The notes under the pieces were generated by a model. That model searched no databases. It had not been told where the DNA came from and saw only the letters and a program-made list of their open reading frames with translations. The translations under genes were made by a program, and so were the position numbers. From Chloroflexota bacterium (GTDB taxonomy: Bacteria; Chloroflexota; Anaerolineae; Promineifilales; Promineifilaceae), in the NCBI GenBank assembly GCA_024275635.1, contig JAJRYT010000128.1:1-57940 (forward strand): 57,940 nucleotides of DNA, given 5' to 3'. Of this stretch, positions 1 to 7,634 are shown one piece after another (the first letter of the stretch is position 1; each line of letters begins with the position of its first letter).

Positions 1-192
1 AATACCTTCGCCAAAATGGTGGAGAGGCATAAAAAATGTCTCTCTGGTAGCTTTTGACAGTTTTGTGATTTGCGACATTAAAAATCCTGTCTGGTTTTTG
101 CGGACATGATTTTTAATTGTCACCAGAGAGAATTGATAAAATTCCTCCTCTGGTAGCGATTGCATAACCAATCAAAAAATGGCGAAGGTGTT
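1..192. repeat. Nested fold-back element, MITE-like
   Basis: Ends match as inverted repeats: AATACCTTCGCCA at 1-13 against TGGCGAAGGTGTT at 180-192 (12 of 13 pair). Inside them 40-48 pairs with 122-130 (CTCTCTGGT/ACCAGAGAG), and inside that 79-91 pairs with 103-115 with one mismatch. The three nested pairings would fold the whole segment into one long hairpin. No coding frame is seen. The window edge coincides with the left end, so the element may extend further and no target duplication can be tested. Confidence 0.5.
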
Positions 193-245
193 GATTATTA
201 TAACGTATTTTTGAGATTATCGCGGCTCGTCTGGATTTTTGCATC

Positions 246-274
246 TTGTCGCAATATATCAATAATGGTACATT
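246..274 (+). promoter_or_regulatory. Possible promoter for the PanE-like gene
   Basis: TTGTCG at 246-251 and TACATT at 269-274 are separated by 17 bases, each matching four of six sigma-70 consensus positions. The start codon at 334 follows after a leader of about 50 bases with GGAGG at 322-326. Weak on its own. Confidence 0.3.
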
Positions 275-333
275 GCGTCTGTGGCCGGCGAGATGTGATA
301 CAGGTTCACTGCGCAGCGTATGGAGGCTGAACG

Positions 334-1395
334 ATGAAAATTCTTGTATTTGGCGCGGGAGCGGTGGGCGGCTATCTGGGCGGGATGCTCTCGTTAGCCG
401 GCCATGACGTCACTTTTATTGACATGGAGGCGAACGCAAAGGTTATCAATGAGAATGGGCTGGTCATCGTCCAGGGCGATCAGGAACATCTGGCCCGGCC
501 CCAGGCGGTGGCGTCGGCGGCCCAGGTGTTTATGGGGGGAGAGTCCGGTTATGACCTGATTATCATGGGGGTCAAGTCGTATGATTTGCCGTCAGCGCTG
601 GATCCGTTGGTCGCTTTTTGCCCTGAGCCGAACTGTGTGTTGACGATTCAAAACGGGATTGGCGTGGAACGGCCGTTTATCGAACAATTTGGCGCCGAAC
701 ACGTTCTCGCCGGTTCCTTCACCACACCCATCAGCAAAGAAACCATCAACCGGCTGGTCGTTGAACGGGCCAACCGGGGATTGGCGTTGGCTGCAACCCA
801 GCCCAAACAAGACATCAAGCAGTGGGTACAACTGTTCCAACAGGCCGGCATCCAAACCATCAGCGTGAAAGATCACCAATCCATGAAATGGTCCAAAGCG
901 TTGCTCAACATCGTGGGCAATGCTTCGTCCGCCATTCTCAATCGGCCCCCGGCAACCATTTATAAATCATCAGCCATGTTTGACCTGGAAGTGCGCATGT
1001 TGCAAGAATGTCTGGCCGTTATGAAGGCGCTGCGCCTGAAGGTGATCAATTTACCCGGTTCCCCGGCCAAAACATTGGCGCGGGCTGTCAATCATGTGCC
1101 GCCAGCCGTTTTGAAGCCGTTTCTGGCCAAGCTGGTCGGCAGCGGGCGCGGCGATAAAATGCCGTCGTTTCATATTGATTTAACGGCCGGTGTGGGCAAA
1201 AGCGAGGTCATCTACCACAACGGGGCCATTGCCGAAGCGGGTAAAGAGAACGGCGTGCCGACGCCGGTGAATGCGGCTTTGAATGAGGTTCTTTGGCGGT
1301 TGACGAACAATGAGTTGGATTGGCGCGATTTTGACGGCAAGCCGCGCCGTTTGTTAGCCGAAGTGCGCAAGCAGGAAGGAATGGGCCAAAGGTAA
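334..1395 (+). CDS. panE: 2-dehydropantoate 2-reductase family oxidoreductase
   Basis: A 353-residue PanE/ApbA-type NADP-dependent ketopantoate reductase, the step that makes pantoate for coenzyme A. The N-terminus begins with a Rossmann fold carrying GAGAVGG at residues 7-13. A C-terminal helical domain contains KWSKALLNIVGNASSAI, the region that in this family holds the catalytic lysine and substrate asparagine. GGAGG lies about eight bases before the ATG. The gene is followed after five bases by an aldolase gene, so the two are probably co-transcribed. The family also includes homologues acting on other 2-oxo acids, so the exact substrate is inferred. Length is at the upper end for the family. 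Confidence 0.8.
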   Translation: MKILVFGAGAVGGYLGGMLSLAGHDVTFIDMEANAKVINENGLVIVQGDQEHLARPQAVASAAQVFMGGESGYDLIIMGVKSYDLPSALDPLVAFCPEPNCVLTIQNGIGVERPFIEQFGAEHVLAGSFTTPISKETINRLVVERANRGLALAATQPKQDIKQWVQLFQQAGIQTISVKDHQSMKWSKALLNIVGNASSAILNRPPATIYKSSAMFDLEVRMLQECLAVMKALRLKVINLPGSPAKTLARAVNHVPPAVLKPFLAKLVGSGRGDKMPSFHIDLTAGVGKSEVIYHNGAIAEAGKENGVPTPVNAALNEVLWRLTNNELDWRDFDGKPRRLLAEVRKQEGMGQR

Positions 1396-1400
1396 TTTAC

Positions 1401-2069
1401 ATGATGTCCGATATCGAGCGCCAGCTTCGCAGCGAGATTGTTAAAATTGGCCGTCTCATGTATGAGAAGGGCTTTATTGTGTCCAGTGATGGCAATGTGT
1501 CGGCTCGGTTGGACGACGGCCGTATCCTCATCACCCCCTCTGGTTTGCCTAAAGGGATGTTGGCGCCGGATCAGTTGCTTGTTGTGGATGAAGACGGCCG
1601 TTCCCTTCCCCCCCACAATGATTTGAAACCGACCAGCGAACTGCCCATGCACCTGGAAGTGTATCGCCAGCGGCCCGATGTCCAGGCTGTCGTCCATGCT
1701 CACCCGCCCATCACCGTCGCCCTCTCCATCGCTGGTATTTCGATGAGCGCGTTCCTGCTGCCCGAAGTCATCGTTACGCTGGGACAAATCCCCACGACCC
1801 GCTATGCCACCCCATCCAGCGCGGAAAATGTAACGGCCGTCCAGGAATTCATCCCCCGCCACGACGCCATCATCTTGCAGCGGCACGGCTCCCTGACTGT
1901 CGGCCATTCACCTCTGCAAGCTTACATGCGCCTGGAAACGGTGGAACAAAATGCCCGCATTCACTTTATGCTGGCCCAATTGGGCGTAAAAAACCCGCTG
2001 CCGCCAGAGGAAGTTGAGAAATTATTGCAGCAGCGGGAAGCGCTGGGATTGGGAAAATTAGGTAATTGA
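1401..2069 (+). CDS. Class II aldolase/adducin family protein
   Basis: A 222-residue zinc-dependent class II aldolase of the L-fuculose-phosphate aldolase type, a cytoplasmic C-C bond lyase. Visible family signatures are SSDGNVSAR and ITPSG (phosphate/substrate site), HAHPP near residue 100 (two zinc histidines) and LQRHG near residue 154 (third histidine). It starts with two consecutive ATG codons five bases after the panE-like stop. Sugar-phosphate specificity cannot be read from the sequence; fuculose, rhamnulose or methylthioribulose phosphates are all used by relatives. Its TGA stop lies inside the inverted repeat at 2065-2097, which probably terminates both this gene and the convergent hydratase. 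Confidence 0.82.
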   Translation: MMSDIERQLRSEIVKIGRLMYEKGFIVSSDGNVSARLDDGRILITPSGLPKGMLAPDQLLVVDEDGRSLPPHNDLKPTSELPMHLEVYRQRPDVQAVVHAHPPITVALSIAGISMSAFLLPEVIVTLGQIPTTRYATPSSAENVTAVQEFIPRHDAIILQRHGSLTVGHSPLQAYMRLETVEQNARIHFMLAQLGVKNPLPPEEVEKLLQQREALGLGKLGN

Positions 2070-2097
2070 GTAATTATGTAATTACCAATTACTCAAT
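2065..2097. terminator. Inverted repeat at a convergent gene junction
   Basis: ATTGAGTAATT and AATTACTCAAT form an 11-bp stem with an 11-base loop. It contains the aldolase stop codon and touches the stop codon of the convergent hydratase. The same GTAATTGAG words recur at 13969-14000 and inside both 123-bp MITE copies. Position suggests a bidirectional terminator, but there is no clean T-run. Confidence 0.5.
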
Positions 2098-2888
2098 CAC
2101 TTCCCCTTGAAATTCGGCGGCCGTTTCATCATAAAACTTTGCGCCCCCTCCGTGAAATCCTCACTGCTGAATAGCTGACTTTGCGCCCACCCTTCCAATT
2201 GCAGACCACGATCCACGTCGGCCAGTCCGTCAATGACCCGTTTGGCCATGCCCACCGCCAGCGGCGCCGTCTGGCTGATTTCGGCGGCCAGTTCCTCCCC
2301 TTTGCTCAATAATTCCGCGGACGGGACTGTGTAATTGACGATGCCCCATCGTTCGGCATAGGCGGCGTCGAACTGGCGGCCGGTGAAGATAAGTTCTTTG
2401 GCCCGCGCCGGGCCGACGAGACGGGTCAGCCGGGTTGTGCCGCCCACGTCGGGGATGATGCCCAGCTTTGTTTCTGGCAGTCCCAACATCGTCCCCTCCG
2501 CGGCGATACGGATGTCGCAGGCCAGCGCCAATTCTAACGCCAACCCCAAACAGTAGCCGTGCAGCAGGGCGATGGTGGGCAGTTCCAGCCGTTCCAGCCG
2601 GGTGAGGACGCCTTGAAAATCGTCGGTGATGCGGCGCATACGGGTTTGCCAGTGGGGGCCGTATTCCTGCGCCAGCCCCAGCAGCGCGCTGACGTCTATC
2701 CCGGCGGAGAATGCTTTGCCCTCGCCGCGAATGAAGACTGCGCGCAGATCGGGGGTTTTGGCGGCAGTAGTAACGGCCGTGTCCAATCCGCGAAACAGTT
2801 CCATGTTAATCGCATTCCGTTTCTCCGGCCGGTTCAAAATGATTTCAAAGATGGTCTTACGGTGTTCAGTGCGAACTAATTCCGTCAT
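2097..2888 (-). CDS. Enoyl-CoA hydratase/isomerase family protein
   Basis: Crotonase-fold protein of about 263 residues. ALELALACD and LPETKLGIIPDVGG carry the two glutamates that act in water addition in enoyl-CoA hydratases, and GKAFSAGIDV forms the oxyanion-hole region. Role: beta-oxidation or branched acyl-CoA metabolism; the exact substrate is unknown. The frame is open upstream to 2948, but those 20 codons come from a TGATGATT-type word repeat. The ATG at 2886-2888 has GGAG just upstream and gives the usual family N-terminus, so I place the start there. The next gene on this strand upstream is an SLC45-like transporter, with the repeat block between them. Confidence 0.85.
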   Translation of the reverse strand: MTELVRTEHRKTIFEIILNRPEKRNAINMELFRGLDTAVTTAAKTPDLRAVFIRGEGKAFSAGIDVSALLGLAQEYGPHWQTRMRRITDDFQGVLTRLERLELPTIALLHGYCLGLALELALACDIRIAAEGTMLGLPETKLGIIPDVGGTTRLTRLVGPARAKELIFTGRQFDAAYAERWGIVNYTVPSAELLSKGEELAAEISQTAPLAVGMAKRVIDGLADVDRGLQLEGWAQSQLFSSEDFTEGAQSFMMKRPPNFKGK

Positions 2889-2914
2889 GGAAAATCTCCA
2901 AATTTTGATGATTG

Positions 2915-2966
2915 AAGATTGATGATTGGTTGTGCTTTTAATCATCACTCATTAATCATCAATCTT
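2915..2966. repeat. TGATGATT word repeat with inverted copies
   Basis: AAGATTGATGATT (2915-2927) and AATCATCAATCTT (2954-2966) are perfect inverted copies of 13 bp, flanked by further partial copies of the same word. The TAA stop of the transporter gene (2966-2968) overlaps the end of the block. Confidence 0.7.
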
Positions 2967-4270
2967 TACACTAACCGAACGGCCGTTTTCTTCTTCACCC
3001 GCGTCATCACCAGCCAGGCCAGGGCCATGAACACAGCGCTGAACAGGAACAGCCAACGATATTGGTCGCTCAACACATCCACCACAATACCGCCCAGCGT
3101 CGGCCCCAAAACTGCCGCCGCTTGGGAGGAGAAGTAGTACAGCCCGGTGTACGCGCCGATTTTGCGCTCGTCGCCGTAATCATAAACCAGCGGCAGGCTG
3201 TTCACATTCACGCAAGCCCAAAAGATGCCGGTCACCACCAGGATGATGATGAATGTCGCCGCGCCTTGAACGACAAAGTACCCGGCCAGGAAAATCACCG
3301 TCAGGCCGACCAGCCCGATAAGGATGACGCTGCGACGGCCGTATTTCGTCCCCAGCAGTCCGGCGGGTAGGGCGAATAAGATGAACGAGATCGTCACCGC
3401 TCCGGCATAAATCGAAGCGGTTCCCGGCGCGATGCCCAGCGTAAACACGGCAAACGACGACAGCCCCGATTCCAGCGCGTTAAAGGCCATGAACCAGAGC
3501 AGGATGCCCAGCAGGACAAACAGGCCGCTTTTATCGGGATTGCTAAACAGGATTTTGAGATTGGTCATGACGTTATCTGATTTACCCGCCTGGCTTTCGT
3601 CCAGGGCAATGTGACGCGGTTCTTTGACTTTGAAAACGGCCGTCAATGAAGCCACAACTAACAAAACCGCCCCGCCGATAAAGGGCGCCGCCCGCCCCGT
3701 CGAATTGAACAAGAACCCGCCGCCAAAAAAGGCCAGCAAGCCGCCGACGCCGCCCATTAAATTGATGATACCATTGGCTTTGCTGCGGTCATTCGCCGGG
3801 AACAGGTCGCCCAGCCAGGCGACGGTGGGCGAACGGAACAACGCCATGCCAAAGTTGGTGATGAGGATGAAGACGGCAATGGCAACGGCCGTTTGCGCGA
3901 ACGGGATGAGCGTGAACCCAATGGCGGCAATGGGCAGCCCCAACAAAATCCAGCCCTTGCGCCGCCCGAACCGGTTCCAGGTGTGGTCGCTCTTCGCCCC
4001 CACCCAGGGCTGGATGAAGACGTTGATGATGTTGTCCCAGGTCATGATGAACAGGGCCAGCGCCGGCGTCAGGCCAAAGCCGACGACCTGCGGGATTTCG
4101 CGCCCCGCTTCCAGAAGCTGCCGTTCAAATTCGGGGTTGCCGGCCTGTAAAAAGATGGGGATGAACTGGTTAAAAATGGGCCAGATGATGCTGATGCCCA
4201 GGAAGCCAAAGCCGACGATAAAGGTTTTGGCGTAATCAAAACGCTTTTGTTCCGAGGTTGAGTCTGTCAC
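2966..4270 (-). CDS. MFS transporter, SLC45/GPH-like
   Basis: A 434-residue polytopic membrane protein with about twelve hydrophobic segments. After the first helices, the stretch DNIINVFIQPWVGAKSD followed by FGRRKGWI is the loop signature shared by SLC45 sugar transporters and the glycoside-pentoside-hexuronide (GPH) cation symporters. Proton- or sodium-coupled uptake of a sugar or glycoside is the likely role, inferred from family only. It starts at GTG with a strong AGGAGGA ahead of it. The C-terminus (VKKKTAV) is short and cytoplasmic. The hydratase gene downstream is separated by a word-repeat block, so co-transcription is uncertain. Confidence 0.8.
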   Translation of the reverse strand: MTDSTSEQKRFDYAKTFIVGFGFLGISIIWPIFNQFIPIFLQAGNPEFERQLLEAGREIPQVVGFGLTPALALFIMTWDNIINVFIQPWVGAKSDHTWNRFGRRKGWILLGLPIAAIGFTLIPFAQTAVAIAVFILITNFGMALFRSPTVAWLGDLFPANDRSKANGIINLMGGVGGLLAFFGGGFLFNSTGRAAPFIGGAVLLVVASLTAVFKVKEPRHIALDESQAGKSDNVMTNLKILFSNPDKSGLFVLLGILLWFMAFNALESGLSSFAVFTLGIAPGTASIYAGAVTISFILFALPAGLLGTKYGRRSVILIGLVGLTVIFLAGYFVVQGAATFIIILVVTGIFWACVNVNSLPLVYDYGDERKIGAYTGLYYFSSQAAAVLGPTLGGIVVDVLSDQYRWLFLFSAVFMALAWLVMTRVKKKTAVRLV

Positions 4271-4379
4271 ACTGTCCTCCTATCAATGCCAGATGTAAAT
4301 GTGACAGATAGTAATACGTAAAATGTAAAACGTAAAGGGGGATTGGGATGGATTTTGGGGTAACCGTTCAGCCGCCAAC

Positions 4380-4441
4380 AGACTTTTGAAGTTTTGCAGT
4401 TGAGTACACAACCACACGGAGCGTCAAAACTTCAAAAGTCT
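4380..4441. repeat. 17-bp perfect inverted repeat in an intergenic gap
   Basis: AGACTTTTGAAGTTTTG at 4380-4396 is repeated in inverse at 4425-4441 with 28 bases between. It lies between the transporter (leftward, start at 4270) and the 3' end of the leftward PHP gene (4473). A GTAAAACGTAAA word run sits at 4315-4338. It may terminate the PHP transcript or be a REP-like element. Confidence 0.6.
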
Positions 4442-4472
4442 CCAGGGAGGGAGTGAACGCTTACATTTTAGG

Positions 4473-5390
4473 TTATATGAGCCGGGCCAGCAGGGCGTCT
4501 AATTCATCTTGAGAGACACCGGTGACGCCTAACGGCCGTTCCACGCGATCATGGCAGTCCGAGCCGCCGGTCATCATCAGGCCGTACTTTTGCGCCCATT
4601 GCGCCATCAACGCCTCATGCTCCGGCGCGTGACCAGGATAATGCACTTCCAACCCATCCAGCCCTAGAATGTCTTCATCCAGATATTCCGGCATCAGCCG
4701 ATCCACAATCTCAATCGGCGGCAGCACCTCGTTGTACAAACTTTTGCCGGGGAAAGAGCCGGCGGCGGGATGGGCGAAGACGCGCACCAACTGCGGGTAC
4801 TTTTGCAGCAGCGGCGTCAACTGCGCCATGTCAATCCCCGACGGCACGTAAGAGTGGGCGTCATTGCCGATGAGCGCGCTGATTTGCCCCTTGTCCAGCC
4901 CGTGATTTTCCTTCAAGGCCAGCGCAAAATGGCGGCGGGTGACGTTGGTCGCCAACGCTTCAATCTCTGCGGCCGTCAACTCCCGTTGCAGTAGCGGCGT
5001 TTTACCGGCCGGCCCAAATTCAGCGTTAATGGCAGCGACGCGGGCGCGCACCAGCCCCGCGCCCCGCCCCTGGCTGAAAATAGCCATCGCCATCCGGCGG
5101 AATTCGGCGTCGTCCAGCAGGGCGTGGGGGATGTAGAGTAGGTAATGCAGCGTGCCGGTGAAGTAATCACGGCGGAAGCGGAGGGAGACTTCCACGCCGG
5201 GCACGACGCGAATCCCCGCTTCCCGACCCGCCGCCAGCGCTTCGTCCAGGCCGTTGAGCGTGTCGTGGTCGGTGACGCCGACGGCCGTCAGACCCAACTC
5301 GGCCGCCGCCTGTACCAGTTCGGTCGGGGTGTATTCGCCGTCGGAGGCGTTAGTGTGGTTATGTAAATCAGCGACAAAGTTTCGTGACAT
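4473..5390 (-). CDS. PHP-domain metal-dependent phosphoesterase
   Basis: A 305-residue protein of the polymerase-and-histidinol-phosphatase fold. DLHNHTNASDG at residues 9-19 and VTDHDT near residue 40 supply metal ligands; further ligands are in GVEVS, in FAHPAAG and in the C-terminal GGSDCHD. This pattern fits the YciV/RnaAM-type group, which removes phosphates from 3',5'-bisphosphonucleotides and trims RNA 5' ends; that specific role is inferred. An AAGGA precedes the ATG by a few bases. It is 33 bases downstream of the moeA-like gene on the same strand, so it may be the last gene of that transcript. Confidence 0.8.
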   Translation of the reverse strand: MSRNFVADLHNHTNASDGEYTPTELVQAAAELGLTAVGVTDHDTLNGLDEALAAGREAGIRVVPGVEVSLRFRRDYFTGTLHYLLYIPHALLDDAEFRRMAMAIFSQGRGAGLVRARVAAINAEFGPAGKTPLLQRELTAAEIEALATNVTRRHFALALKENHGLDKGQISALIGNDAHSYVPSGIDMAQLTPLLQKYPQLVRVFAHPAAGSFPGKSLYNEVLPPIEIVDRLMPEYLDEDILGLDGLEVHYPGHAPEHEALMAQWAQKYGLMMTGGSDCHDRVERPLGVTGVSQDELDALLARLI

Positions 5391-5423
5391 CAGGTATCCT
5401 TTTTCGTTTAGTATCTCACGTTT

Positions 5424-7076
5424 TTAGCCGGTTGACCTGTCTTTTGAGCTTAACGGCCGTTCTCCCACCACCTTCACATCCCCCATCGGCGACACGTCAT
5501 AACCGGGCAGCGCGGCAACGGCCGTTCTAAACCCCTCATCACCCAACAATGCTAACAGCGGCTTCAGTAAATCGCTCTCATAATGCGCCTTGGGAATCAC
5601 CAACTGGTACTGCTCATGCGCCAGCGGCACAAAATCCAGGCCAAGGGCGCGGGCGGCGGCAAAAATCCCCAGCCCGGCGTCAACCACGCCCGAAGCCACC
5701 GCCGCCGCCACCGCCAGATGGGTATACTCCTCGCGGTCATACCCCTTCACCTGTTCTGGCGTAATGTCTCGCTGCGTTAACGCATAATCCAACAAAACCC
5801 GCGTTCCCGCCCCCCGCTGCCGGTTCACAATCTGCACATCCGGGTTGGCCGCATCGGCCCAGCCCGACAGCCCTTTGGGGTTGCCCGGCGGCACAATCCA
5901 GCCCTGTTCCCGCCCCACCAGCGTCACCAGAACGATTTCCTGGCCAGGCAAATAACGGTGAATATAGCTCTCGTTGTACACGCCAGTTTCCGGATCCAAC
6001 AGATGGGAACCGCCCAGATGCGCTTCGCCGCGCCGCAACGCGACCAATCCGCCCAGGCTGCCCACATTGGCCGAGGCCAGTCGCCACGCCCCTGCTTTTT
6101 CGGCCAGAAATTGGGCCAGCAAATCCAACGTCAAGTCGTGGCTGCCAATGGCGACAATCGTTTTTTCAATCTCGCGCGACGTGCGGTACAGGTGAACGGT
6201 GACGCGGCTGCCGGCATCGGCGCCCTCGCTGAAGCGGGGAATGCGGACGATGCCATCCGCCCGCACCAGGGAGGTAATGACCCCCGCGCCGCGGCTGAGC
6301 GGCGTCGCCATCACGCTGTCGCCCACTGCCCCCACCGCTACGCGCACAAAATCGTCGTCGCCGGTGGGGGAAACCAACTTGCGTGTGAGCGTGGCTTCCA
6401 ACGTGGGCGGCGCGTAAGCGGGCTGTCCCTGCCAGCGCGCCAACAGCGGCTCCACAAATATCTCGCCGGTGAGGGCGGCGCTGACGGGGTAACCGGGGAC
6501 GCCGATGACGGGAACGGGAGATTGATGATTGATGATTGATGAGTCGAGCAGGCCCATGATGACGGGGTGGCCGGGGCGGACGGCGACGCCGTGGATGAGG
6601 AGTTGGCCCAGGGATTGGACGACGTGGGCGGTGTAATCTTCGCTGCCGGCGGAGGAACCGGCGTTGATGAGGACGAGGTCGTGGGATTGGGCAGCTGCGC
6701 GCACGGCCGTTTTAATCGCCTCAAATTCATCGCGTACAATTGGCCAGCGGGTGGGAACCCCGCCCCAATTCTCTACCTGCGCCGCCAGGACGATGCTGTT
6801 GTACTCGATAATTTGGCCGGGCTGGATGCCGCCGGTCATGGCCGTTTCCGCCGCTACCAACTCTGATCCGGTGGGGATGATGGCGACGCGGGGGCGGCGG
6901 TAGACGGCGACTTGCGCATGGCCCGACCCGGCCAGCGCGCCCAAATCCACCGGCCGCAGTTTGTGGTTGGCAGGCAGCACCAGTTCTGTCGCCACCATGT
7001 CCTCGCCCATGGGCCGGACGTGATGCCAGGGGGGCGCGGCGGCGCGGATTTCGATGGCGTCACGGCCGTCTTCCAA
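5424..7076 (-). CDS. moeA: MoeA C-terminal part fused to a substrate-binding domain
   Basis: The larger piece of a gene interrupted by an in-frame TAG at 7086-7088. The first roughly 300 residues are the rest of MoeA (molybdopterin molybdenumtransferase), with the MPT-binding region around IIPTGSELV, LINAGSSAGSEDY and the MoeA domain IV start VIGVPGYPVSA. The last 230 or so residues form a periplasmic-binding-protein-like domain (GSHDLTLDLLAQ, NRQRGAGTRVLLD, GLGIFAAARALGLDFVPL) as in MoeA/LysR-substrate-domain fusions, thought to sense molybdate or a cofactor precursor. A TGATGATT word repeat (6521-6543) is read in frame as SSIINHQS in a loop just before VIGVPGYP. It keeps the frame of the N-terminal piece 7086-7433, so only one codon breaks the gene. 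The methionine at 7076 is not a likely natural start. Confidence 0.75.
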   Translation of the reverse strand: MEDGRDAIEIRAAAPPWHHVRPMGEDMVATELVLPANHKLRPVDLGALAGSGHAQVAVYRRPRVAIIPTGSELVAAETAMTGGIQPGQIIEYNSIVLAAQVENWGGVPTRWPIVRDEFEAIKTAVRAAAQSHDLVLINAGSSAGSEDYTAHVVQSLGQLLIHGVAVRPGHPVIMGLLDSSIINHQSPVPVIGVPGYPVSAALTGEIFVEPLLARWQGQPAYAPPTLEATLTRKLVSPTGDDDFVRVAVGAVGDSVMATPLSRGAGVITSLVRADGIVRIPRFSEGADAGSRVTVHLYRTSREIEKTIVAIGSHDLTLDLLAQFLAEKAGAWRLASANVGSLGGLVALRRGEAHLGGSHLLDPETGVYNESYIHRYLPGQEIVLVTLVGREQGWIVPPGNPKGLSGWADAANPDVQIVNRQRGAGTRVLLDYALTQRDITPEQVKGYDREEYTHLAVAAAVASGVVDAGLGIFAAARALGLDFVPLAHEQYQLVIPKAHYESDLLKPLLALLGDEGFRTAVAALPGYDVSPMGDVKVVGERPLSSKDRSTG

Positions 7077-7085
7077 CTTAACCGA

Positions 7086-7433
7086 CTACGTATGCTCAAT
7101 CATAATCACCGCATTGGCCCAGGCGGGCAGGGCGTGGCCGGTGTTGACGGGCTGCGCCACGCCTTCGACCAGCGGCAGCCGCAGCGGATGGGTTTCCATC
7201 GCCCCGTGCGTATCCTGGGCGCGGACGGCATACCCGTCCATGGCGCTGGCGTGGTAGTGGGGCGATGAGATTTTGGCCCAGACGGCGGCGGCGGTGATAC
7301 GGCCGTTTGCCGCCGTCACCGGAATCGTCTCCATTCCCAGCGGCTGCCAGAGATTGTGGGATTGGAGTACGGCCGTTAAAGCCGCCCGCGCTTCATCCAG
7401 GGGAATATCTTCCAGGTAAATATGTCGTTTCAT
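7086..7433 (-). CDS. moeA: MoeA N-terminal fragment ending at in-frame amber codon
   Basis: This piece encodes the first 115 residues of MoeA: domain I with SPHYHASAMDGYAVR, the conserved motif around the MPT site, and the end AVIMIEHT just before TAG at 7086-7088. After the stop, the same frame continues with SVKLEDGRDAIEIRAAA, which is exactly what follows in intact relatives, where a glutamine (CAG) is usual at the stop position. A single C-to-T change explains the break. The ATG at 7433 is chosen over a TTG at 7448; neither has a good ribosome site. Either the gene has recently died, the stop is read through, or the base is a sequence error. Confidence 0.7.
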   Translation of the reverse strand: MKRHIYLEDIPLDEARAALTAVLQSHNLWQPLGMETIPVTAANGRITAAAVWAKISSPHYHASAMDGYAVRAQDTHGAMETHPLRLPLVEGVAQPVNTGHALPAWANAVIMIEHT

Positions 7434-7508
7434 AGATGTGTCCGGCAAAAAACAACGAGGACTGAAGAGTGAGCCAGACGCTCAGACCTCAGTCCTCATT
7501 ACTAACGA

Positions 7509-7581
7509 TGGGCCATAGAGGACTCGAACCTCTGACCAATTGATTAAAAGTCAACTGCTCTGCCAACTGAGCTAATGGCCC
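7509..7581 (-). tRNA. tRNA-Lys (UUU)
   Basis: On the minus strand the segment folds as a full cloverleaf. The acceptor arm is GGGCCAT/ATGGCCC with discriminator A, the D arm has AGCTCAGTTGGCAGAGC, and the anticodon loop CTTTTAA has anticodon TTT. The T arm carries GGTTCGAGTCC. The 3' CCA is not encoded. It sits between the start of the moeA gene and the 3' end of the nSTAND gene. Confidence 0.97.
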
Positions 7582-7634
7582 ATATCGGAGCGGATTATAG
7601 CCTTGCCTTCATTGGTGCGCAACCCCAACAAGGA

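Noticed and set aside
1212-1907. 231-codon leftward frame opposite the PanE-like and aldolase genes
   Set aside because: It spans the junction of two well-supported genes on the other strand and has no recognisable domain; codon shadow in G+C-rich DNA.
3624-4235. 203-codon rightward frame opposite the MFS transporter
   Set aside because: Lys/Pro/Met-rich antisense of membrane helices, without start signals or homology I recognise.
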